Source of the DNA: a virus
Direction: 5' to 3' (one strand)
Virus record (IMG/VR): IMGVR_UViG_3300045119_000271
Coordinates: 1-34,166 of that record
DNA length: 34,166 nucleotides
The notes below the pieces were generated by a model that did no database searches, was not told the DNA's origin, and saw only the letters and a list, made by a program, of their open reading frames with translations. Shown here one piece after another: positions 29,457-34,166 of the stretch. The translations under genes and the position numbers were made by a program. Within the stretch, counting starts at the first letter, position 1; each line of letters opens with the position of its first letter.

Positions 29457-29752
29457 GGACGTGGGCGCGCGTCGTGGCGCGGTCGACGATGTGCGGGCGC
29501 TGCGGACGCGAACTCGTGCAGGGCGATCCGGTGCTCAACATCGACGTGACCGGCCGCGGCGGCAGAGTGCTGCACCGCTGCGACCAGTGCGAAGGCCCGG
29601 CGCCGCCCGGCCTGCCGGCGTTCATCGAGCGGACGAATACGATCACACCGACGCCCTTGACGCGGTTCGCGCCGCTGCTGCCGCTCGGCACGCGCCTGGC
29701 TGACTTCCGCGCGCGTCAGAGCGGCGAGCGCGAGCCTGGCGAGGACGGCTGA
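29453..29752 (+). CDS. Zinc-finger-like hypothetical protein
   Basis: A 99-residue protein with GTG start overlapping the previous stop. MCGRCGREL and HRCDQCEGP are two CxxC knuckles about 30 residues apart, enough for one zinc site. The C-terminal half is Pro/Thr-rich with LTRFAPLLPLGTRLADFRAR. Probably nucleic-acid or protein binding; not a known family. Confidence 0.6.
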   Translation: MRTWARVVARSTMCGRCGRELVQGDPVLNIDVTGRGGRVLHRCDQCEGPAPPGLPAFIERTNTITPTPLTRFAPLLPLGTRLADFRARQSGEREPGEDG

Positions 29753-29982
29753 TGAAGATCTATCAAGACTCCAGCAACCTCAGCGCGTGTCGCTCGTGCG
29801 GCGCGCCGATCGAGTGGGCCGAAACCGCGAAGGGCACGCGGATGCCGTTCAACCCGCCGATCGTCACCGTGCCGGCGCTGATGCCGGTGATCATCGCGGG
29901 CCGCCTCGTCGAGGACGTCGACCCGGCGACGGTCTCACACTTCGCGACGTGCAAGGACGCGCAGGATTGGCGGCGGCGATGA
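29752..29982 (+). CDS. Cys/His metal-binding phage protein
   Basis: A 76-residue protein. ACRSCGAPIEWAETAKGTRM, then PFNPP, and later SHFATCKDAQDWRRR form a pattern I recall from small phage and actinobacterial proteins: CxxC...W...K..P, then SH..TC..A..WR. One zinc ion could be held by CxxC plus HxxxC. Function unknown. It overlaps the next ATG (ATGA). Confidence 0.6.
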   Translation: MKIYQDSSNLSACRSCGAPIEWAETAKGTRMPFNPPIVTVPALMPVIIAGRLVEDVDPATVSHFATCKDAQDWRRR

Positions 29983-30197
29983 TGACTGATCTCCAACCGG
30001 GCCGCAGCCCATCGGAGTTCTGCGATTGTCGTTCTCGGAACGATACGACGTTCTGCGCGTTGTGCCATCGGCCAAAGCCAACCTCTGCGTTTACCGAGAA
30101 CGAGATCAAGGACGTGCTGACGGCGCTCTATCAGGACGGTCACGTTGATCTGGTGCTGGCGGATCGTGTCGCGGCGCTCATGCGAGGGCGGGCGTGA
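29979..30197 (+). CDS. Cys-rich small hypothetical protein
   Basis: A 72-residue protein. FCDC and FCALCHRPK supply four cysteines in the N-terminal half; the C-terminal half is helical (FTENEIKDVLTALYQDGHVD). The ATG at 29979 overlaps the previous TGA; a second ATG follows at 29982. The stop overlaps the RusA GTG. Unknown function. Confidence 0.55.
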   Translation: MMTDLQPGRSPSEFCDCRSRNDTTFCALCHRPKPTSAFTENEIKDVLTALYQDGHVDLVLADRVAALMRGRA

Positions 30198-30670
30198 TCC
30201 TCCGGTTCACGGTCTACGGCGAAGCGCAGCCGCAGGGCAGCGCGAAGGCGTTCATCCCGAAAGGCTGGGCGCGGCCGGTGATCACCAGCGACAACCGGTC
30301 GCTGCGCTCCTGGCGGCAGCTCGTCGCCGAGGGCGCCAACCAGGCGCTCGGCGCGTTGCCGGCGGTCGAGCGGGCGTTGCTCGTCGAGGGCGTGCGCCTG
30401 TCGCTCGCGTTCTACCTGCCGCGGCCCAAAAGTCTGCCGAAGCGCGCAACCGCGCACACCAAGAAACCCGACCTCGACAAACTGGTGCGCAGCTGCTGCG
30501 ACTCGCTGACCGCGATCGTGTTCCGCGACGACAGCCAGGTCTGCGAGCTCGTGGCGGTAAAGCACTACGCGGCGGACCAGCAGCCGCCGCGGGTGGACAT
30601 CTGCGTCGAGGCGACGGCGGGGACGGTGCCGCTGGTGCGCGATCAGCCGTTGTTCGCGGGGATGCGGTAA
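30194..30670 (+). CDS. RusA-family Holliday junction resolvase
   Basis: A 158-residue protein with GTG start at 30194. RusA features: N-terminal FTVYGEAQPQGSAKAF (GxPxxxxRP-type strand), FYLPRPKS, then the catalytic HTKKPDLDKLVRSCCDSLTA with D93 and D95, then VFRDDSQVCEL with D112/D113, then a Lys (VAVKHY). RusA dimers cut four-way junctions. It completes a recombination set with the RecT-like and nuclease genes, resolving branched replication intermediates before packaging. Confidence 0.9.
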   Translation: MILRFTVYGEAQPQGSAKAFIPKGWARPVITSDNRSLRSWRQLVAEGANQALGALPAVERALLVEGVRLSLAFYLPRPKSLPKRATAHTKKPDLDKLVRSCCDSLTAIVFRDDSQVCELVAVKHYAADQQPPRVDICVEATAGTVPLVRDQPLFAGMR

Positions 30671-30674
30671 CGCG

Positions 30675-31169
30675 GTGCCGGATGTCTACCGGGACGGCAT
30701 CGGCGTGCAGCGGTGCGAGGCGTGTTTACGGCCGTGGCCGTGTGGCTGTGTGAAAGGGGAGGCGATGGCGAAGAAGGCGACGAAGTCAACGCGCGTCCAC
30801 GGGCGCGTCAACACGTTCAAGCCGAACGGCGGGGCGCCGGAGTCGCGCGAGGTCGCGCCGCCGCGTCGCGGCCGCCCGCGTCCGCGCCAGCCGGATCTCC
30901 CCGGCACCGAGGATCGCCGCCTCCAGCCGCTGGACGACATCGCCGCGGCGTACGTCGACGTGCGCGACCGGCGCATTGACCTGAACCGCGAAGAGGCCGA
31001 GCTCAAGGCCAGCGCGCTCGAGTTGATGCATCGGTTCGACAAGACGATCTACAAGCACGACGGGATCGAGATCCGCCTCGTCGCGGGCGAAGAGGACGTC
31101 AAGGTCAAGGTCCGCAAGGCAGCGGACGACCAGGACGACGATGTCGAGATCACCGAGGCGCAGCCGTGA
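30675..31169 (+). CDS. Hypothetical early protein with two possible starts
   Basis: 164 residues from GTG 30675, or 134 from ATG 30765, which has a very strong AAGGGGAGG site (30754-30762). The 5' part from the GTG encodes a Cys-rich piece (QRCEACLRPWPCGCVK), suggesting the long form or an upstream mini-gene is real. The shared body has a basic linker (APPRRGRPRPRQPD) and a helical part with DIAAAYVDVRDRRIDLNREE, then YKHDGIEIRLVAGEEDVKVK. I know the latter block from phage early proteins without function. Confidence 0.6.
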   Translation: MPDVYRDGIGVQRCEACLRPWPCGCVKGEAMAKKATKSTRVHGRVNTFKPNGGAPESREVAPPRRGRPRPRQPDLPGTEDRRLQPLDDIAAAYVDVRDRRIDLNREEAELKASALELMHRFDKTIYKHDGIEIRLVAGEEDVKVKVRKAADDQDDDVEITEAQP

Positions 31170-31441
31170 CGCCGTACGAACCCCCGCAGGGAATGACGGA
31201 TCTCGTGCGCATCGTACAAGCGGTCTCGCCGAGCCGCGCGGCCGACCTGCTCGCGCTCACGTTCCAGACCTGCGCGCACGACGCGGTCACGGACTATCTC
31301 CGCCTGCACTACGCGGCGCCGGTGCTGCTCGCGGCGTGCAAGGCGGCGCTCGCCACCGCCGAAACCGGCCGCGCGCTCGACTGGGACACGTTATCCGCCG
31401 CGGTGGAGCAGGCCGAACGCAGCGAGGTGCCGGTCGCATGA
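31166..31441 (+). CDS. Small hypothetical early protein
   Basis: A 91-residue helical protein with GTG start overlapping the previous stop (GTGA). Blocks: MTDLVRIVQAVSPSRAADLL, then DYLRLHYAAPVLLAACKAAL, then DWDTLSAAVEQAERS. The second block resembles the phage motif in which AAP.LL.AC..AL appears in short early proteins. Unknown function. Its TGA overlaps the next ATG. Confidence 0.6.
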   Translation: MTPYEPPQGMTDLVRIVQAVSPSRAADLLALTFQTCAHDAVTDYLRLHYAAPVLLAACKAALATAETGRALDWDTLSAAVEQAERSEVPVA

Positions 31442-31665
31442 CCCGCCGCCGCGTTGCCGTCGCGTCGTCGTGCCCCGACCGGGTGAAGGACGAGGCGATC
31501 CTCGTGCCGCGCGGCGAGACGACCTACACGCTCGACTTCGACGACGCGACGATCGAGCTACTCGCGGCCGGCATCTGCCCGGCCGACGTGGCGCGCCGTG
31601 CGTGGGAGTGTCTGAGCTGGAAACGCGAACAGCACCGCAACCTGGCGCGCGACCTGCGCCCGTGA
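31438..31665 (+). CDS. Small hypothetical early protein
   Basis: A 75-residue protein starting at ATG 31438 in an ATGA overlap. It has a basic N-terminus, a short beta segment (ETTYTLDFDDATIELLAAG), and a helical C-terminus with AWECLSWKREQHRNLARDL. Not recognised. Confidence 0.55.
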   Translation: MTRRRVAVASSCPDRVKDEAILVPRGETTYTLDFDDATIELLAAGICPADVARRAWECLSWKREQHRNLARDLRP

Positions 31666-31675
31666 AGGAGATTCC

Positions 31676-31936
31676 ATGTACCGCTTTCTGATCACCGACC
31701 CGTCGCCGATCCTCCAGGCGTGCACCTACACGCCGTCCGTGCACGCGCCCGGCAAAACGATCTGCACGAGCGAAAACGGCCTCGCGCTCGTCGTCGAACC
31801 CGGCGGCCTGGTGCGCGACCTGCGCCCCGGCGAAGACCCTGACTCGCCGTGGTGCTGGGCCGACCAGTGCGGCGACCTGCTCGTCTACCGGCCCGACCCG
31901 CCGACGATCGTCGCCTTCCGCATGGTGCTGCCGTGA
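31676..31936 (+). CDS. Small hypothetical protein with strong ribosome site
   Basis: An 86-residue protein preceded by AAGGAG seven bases before ATG 31676, unusual here. Beta-rich, with three Cys residues (LQACTYTP, KTICTSENG, DQCGDLLVY). Its stop overlaps the GTG of the TIM-barrel-like gene (GTGA), so the two are translated together. Function unknown. Confidence 0.6.
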   Translation: MYRFLITDPSPILQACTYTPSVHAPGKTICTSENGLALVVEPGGLVRDLRPGEDPDSPWCWADQCGDLLVYRPDPPTIVAFRMVLP

Positions 31937-33084
31937 ACGCGGGCTCGGTCATTCTGCTCGGGAGTGTCACCGACAGCGGCGGTGGCGCGCTCGGGCCGCA
32001 GCGTCCGGCCGTGCCGCGCGATCCGTTGCCGCCGTACCCCGAGCCCGTGGACTACAAGACCGTGCTCCCGTTCACACCGCCGACCTCTCGCGCCCTGGAT
32101 TTCTACCGTGGGCAGTTCTGCGGCCTACGGATCCCTGGCGCGCCGACCGTGCCGGGCAGTAACGGCGCCAACCCGTCGTGCATCATGGCGTGCCTGCTCG
32201 ACAACTATCCGCCAGCGATCCAGCACCAGTTCCTCGCGCAGTACGCCGCGGCCGGCTACACGCACCTGCAACGCTCGCTCGGCCACGCGCTCGGCTACGG
32301 CCACTCGATCGATGAATTCATGGCGCTCACGCACACGGCGCAGCGCGAGTACGGCCTCTATGCCGACGTGTGGCTGATCGCGAACGAGTTTCCCGACTTC
32401 CACTGGAACGCCGACGCGTCCTACTGGGGGCCGATCCTCGACCCGTACCTCGCGCGGATGGTCGACGCGGGCGCGATCGATTTGTGCTGCCCGTCGTGGC
32501 AGATGGACCAGGTCATGAACGGCGCGCCGGGCAACGCGACCATCTCCATCCTCGCGCACGTCGCCAAGCAGCTCCCCGCGCATATTCCGATGTACAGCCA
32601 CTGGATGAACGAAGCGCTCGCGTGGTGGAAGAAAGTCGGCACCAACCCGAACGGCAGCGACATCGGCGAGGTCTGGTCCGACGAGTACCAGACCATCGAG
32701 GTGCACGACCGCTTCAGCTGGTGGTACGCGATGCGCTACTACTTGTCGGGTGGCCATCACCAGGGCAACACGCGCATGCTGTGCAAGGAATATCAGGACC
32801 GGCTCTGCGACACGCTCGACTACTTCGGCAACGAGGACGGCCGCGACACCGGCAAGGGCGACATGGGGCAGTCGCTGCGCAGCGGCGAAGCCAAGCCGTT
32901 CGGCCTGACCGTGTTCGAGTGCTCGGCGCAGGACCAGTTCGACGACACGCCGGGCAACCCGTACGCGATCAGCGAGCTCGAGGGCGACCAGCGCGGCTAC
33001 ATCCTAACCTGCACAACCTCGCCGTGGGGCCACATGCGCGGGTACGGGAACGGATGCCGTCGCCCCGACGGGACGGCGCTGTGA
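31933..33084 (+). CDS. TIM-barrel-like (glycoside hydrolase-like) protein
   Basis: A 383-residue protein. After a Pro-rich N-terminus the sequence alternates hydrophobic strands and helices: FYRGQFCGLRIPG, then AAAGYTHLQRSL, then YADVWLIANEFPDFHW, then DLCCPSW, then IPMYSHWMNEALAWW, then FGLTVFECSAQDQFDD. E152 after strand 4 and E329 near strand 8 resemble the acid pairs of glycoside hydrolases. No classical lysozyme motif is seen. It lies in front of small membrane and terminase-proximal genes, where P22-like phages keep lysis genes, so it is the best endolysin or depolymerase candidate in the window. Confidence 0.55.
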   Translation: MNAGSVILLGSVTDSGGGALGPQRPAVPRDPLPPYPEPVDYKTVLPFTPPTSRALDFYRGQFCGLRIPGAPTVPGSNGANPSCIMACLLDNYPPAIQHQFLAQYAAAGYTHLQRSLGHALGYGHSIDEFMALTHTAQREYGLYADVWLIANEFPDFHWNADASYWGPILDPYLARMVDAGAIDLCCPSWQMDQVMNGAPGNATISILAHVAKQLPAHIPMYSHWMNEALAWWKKVGTNPNGSDIGEVWSDEYQTIEVHDRFSWWYAMRYYLSGGHHQGNTRMLCKEYQDRLCDTLDYFGNEDGRDTGKGDMGQSLRSGEAKPFGLTVFECSAQDQFDDTPGNPYAISELEGDQRGYILTCTTSPWGHMRGYGNGCRRPDGTAL

Positions 33085-33299
33085 CGGCGCCGCCCTGCGA
33101 GACGCGCCAGGTCGCGTATGCCACACACGACGACGCGCTCGAGGCCTGCGAGGCGCAGATGGCCGCGGGGCACGTCGCGCCGGGCTGTCACATCATGCCG
33201 GTGCGCTGCAATGTCTGCGGCGCCTGGCATACGCGCCCACAGCAGATCGTCGTTCCTGATGGGCCGGACGCGCGGCGACGGCAGGAGGATCCGCAGTGA
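33081..33299 (+). CDS. Small Cys/His protein
   Basis: A 72-residue protein with GTG start in a GTGA overlap. It contains EACEAQMA, then PVRCNVCGAWHTRP. The last block (RC..C..WH) is a frequent zinc knuckle in phage micro-proteins. Unknown function; position between the TIM-barrel and membrane genes. Confidence 0.6.
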   Translation: MTAPPCETRQVAYATHDDALEACEAQMAAGHVAPGCHIMPVRCNVCGAWHTRPQQIVVPDGPDARRRQEDPQ

Positions 33300-33577
33300 T
33301 GGCGGACGACACCCTGATGGCGTTCGTGACGCTATGGCGGGACACGGCGCATCGCGAGATTCGCCAGGGCCATATCAACTTCGCTGGAGGACTGCTGGCG
33401 TGTGCCCACCAACTCCAAGACCTGATCGCCGCTCACCAGCGCGCTCCTGCGGCGTGGCCCGGCTTGATGGCCGGGTTCACGCCCGCCGAGACCGATCGCA
33501 CCTCGACCAACAGCGGCGACACCGGCGGCCCGTCCTTGGATATTCCGAAAGGCAGCGTGTCCCATGGGACTGATTGA
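33296..33577 (+). CDS. Small hypothetical protein before membrane gene
   Basis: A 93-residue protein. AGGAGG at 33283-33288 precedes GTG 33296 (7 bases) and ATG 33299 (10 bases); either may start. The helical N-terminal part reads LMAFVTLWRDTAHREIRQGH, then FAGGLLACAHQLQDLIAAHQ; the C-terminus is Thr/Ser/Gly-rich. It overlaps the next gene by 14 bases. Confidence 0.55.
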   Translation: MMADDTLMAFVTLWRDTAHREIRQGHINFAGGLLACAHQLQDLIAAHQRAPAAWPGLMAGFTPAETDRTSTNSGDTGGPSLDIPKGSVSHGTD

Positions 33578-33764
33578 ACTCCTGATCTACGTCGTGGTCG
33601 TCACCCTGATCGGCTGGCTGGCGATCTGGGTGCTGGGGCAGGTCGCGCCGGGCCATCCGGCGATCATCGACCGGATCATCTGGGTGGTCGTCGTGCTGAT
33701 CATCGTGCTGGTCCTGGTGCGCGCCTTCGGCCTGGTGGATCCGCAAGTGCCGCGGTTGCGATGA
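33564..33764 (+). CDS. Two-helix membrane protein; holin candidate
   Basis: A 66-residue, very hydrophobic protein. Helix 1 (IELLIYVVVVTLIGWLAIWV) and helix 2 (IIWVVVVLIIVLVLVRAFGL) are joined by a short loop (GQVAPGHPAIID), and the C-terminus is short and basic. Size and topology fit class II holins. It lies just before the terminase-side genes and downstream of the TIM-barrel-like gene, so together they could be a lysis pair. This is inference from topology and position. Confidence 0.5.
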   Translation: MGLIELLIYVVVVTLIGWLAIWVLGQVAPGHPAIIDRIIWVVVVLIIVLVLVRAFGLVDPQVPRLR

Positions 33765-34120
33765 CGCACGGCACGCGCCCGACCTACCGCACCGGCTGCC
33801 GCTGCACGCCTTGCCGCGCCGCGAACGCGGCCTACTGGCGCGCGTGGCACGCCGCGCACCACACCGGCCGCCCGCGACTCGGGGCGCGCGTCTCGGCCGT
33901 CGAAGCCCAGCGGCTGATCCGGCTGCTGCTGATCGAGTGGCGCGCGCAGCGGGGCGCGAAGGGCCTGCTGAGCGCGGCGCTCGGCCTCCGGCGCCATCTG
34001 GCGCGCCTTCGGCAGCAAGACCGGGTGACGCTGCGCACGGAACTCAAGATCCGCCAGTTCTACCGCGCGCGCATGCTGGCGAACCCGGACCGGCGCCGCG
34101 ACAATGTCTCCACGGGTTAG
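33761..34120 (+). CDS. Basic Cys-motif protein before terminase
   Basis: A 119-residue, very basic protein. TYRTGCRCTPCRAANAAYWR is a motif I know from many phage and actinobacterial small proteins (C.C..C..A.A.Y.R), probably metal and DNA binding. The C-terminal part is helical and Arg-rich (RLIRLLLIEWRAQRGAKGLL). The ATG overlaps the previous TGA. Next to the packaging genes it may be a transcription or packaging accessory factor. Confidence 0.6.
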   Translation: MTHGTRPTYRTGCRCTPCRAANAAYWRAWHAAHHTGRPRLGARVSAVEAQRLIRLLLIEWRAQRGAKGLLSAALGLRRHLARLRQQDRVTLRTELKIRQFYRARMLANPDRRRDNVSTG

Positions 34121-34166
34121 AAAAATGGCCGCCGATCCCCAAGCCCATGCCCCCCGCGGCCCGCTC
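34104..34166 (+). CDS. Start of next gene, cut by window edge (terminase small subunit candidate)
   Basis: From ATG 34104 (SPRVRKMAADPQAHAPRGPL) or ATG 34125 in the same frame, open to the window end. It is too short to identify. Because the window begins inside the terminase large subunit, the expected gene here is the terminase small subunit. Confidence 0.35.
   Translation, partial: MSPRVRKMAADPQAHAPRGPL

Overview
This 34.2 kb window is a nearly complete genome, or most of a prophage, of a P22-like short-tailed phage (podovirus) from a high-GC host. The structural genes run in P22 order on the + strand: terminase large subunit (only its C-terminal part), portal, a small KSxAQ protein, scaffold, P22-type coat, gp4-like and gp10-like neck and plug proteins, a set of Ala/Gly-rich internal virion (ejection) proteins, and a tail fibre. 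The left edge cuts the terminase large subunit. The right edge cuts a new rightward gene that could be the terminase small subunit, so the window is probably a circular or permuted genome opened inside the terminase genes. Host identity is uncertain. GC-rich third codon positions and a lipoprotein-like gene point to a high-GC bacterium, probably Gram-negative.

Layout. 1-18781: packaging, head, neck, ejection and tail genes, all rightward and mostly joined by ATGA/GTGA overlaps, with a GNAT acetyltransferase and a 2OG-Fe(II) oxygenase-like gene inserted in the neck/tail part. 18801-19690: a compact leftward cassette (small HTH protein, two tandem paralogous 68-aa proteins, two micro-proteins with one membrane helix each). 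19690-19914: a divergent control region with two related operators, a TTGACA promoter and a folded leader. 19915-22573: rightward early genes including a PD-(D/E)XK nuclease, then an aspartic-protease pair of bacterial type. 22574-23650: a lipoprotein-like frame, a small membrane protein, the 3' half of a tRNA-Ala(CGC) that looks like an attachment site, and a second divergent control region. 23648-31936: HTH regulator, excisionase-like protein, RecT-type annealing protein, a second PD-(D/E)XK nuclease, replication-initiation-like gene, iteron cluster, RusA resolvase and many tiny Cys-pair (zinc-ribbon-like) proteins. 31933-34166: a TIM-barrel-like protein, a two-helix membrane protein, and the start of the next packaging gene; by position this is where a lysis cassette would be expected.

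How it may work. RecT, two RecB-like nucleases and RusA make a recombination and replication module, and the 11-bp iterons next to the replication gene are a candidate origin. The two divergent control regions, the excisionase-like protein and the tRNA 3' half suggest a temperate lifestyle or a relic of one, but I found no integrase. I found no classical lysozyme, amidase or transglycosylase either; the TIM-barrel protein is the best candidate for that role.

All functions are inferred from reading the sequence; no searches were run.
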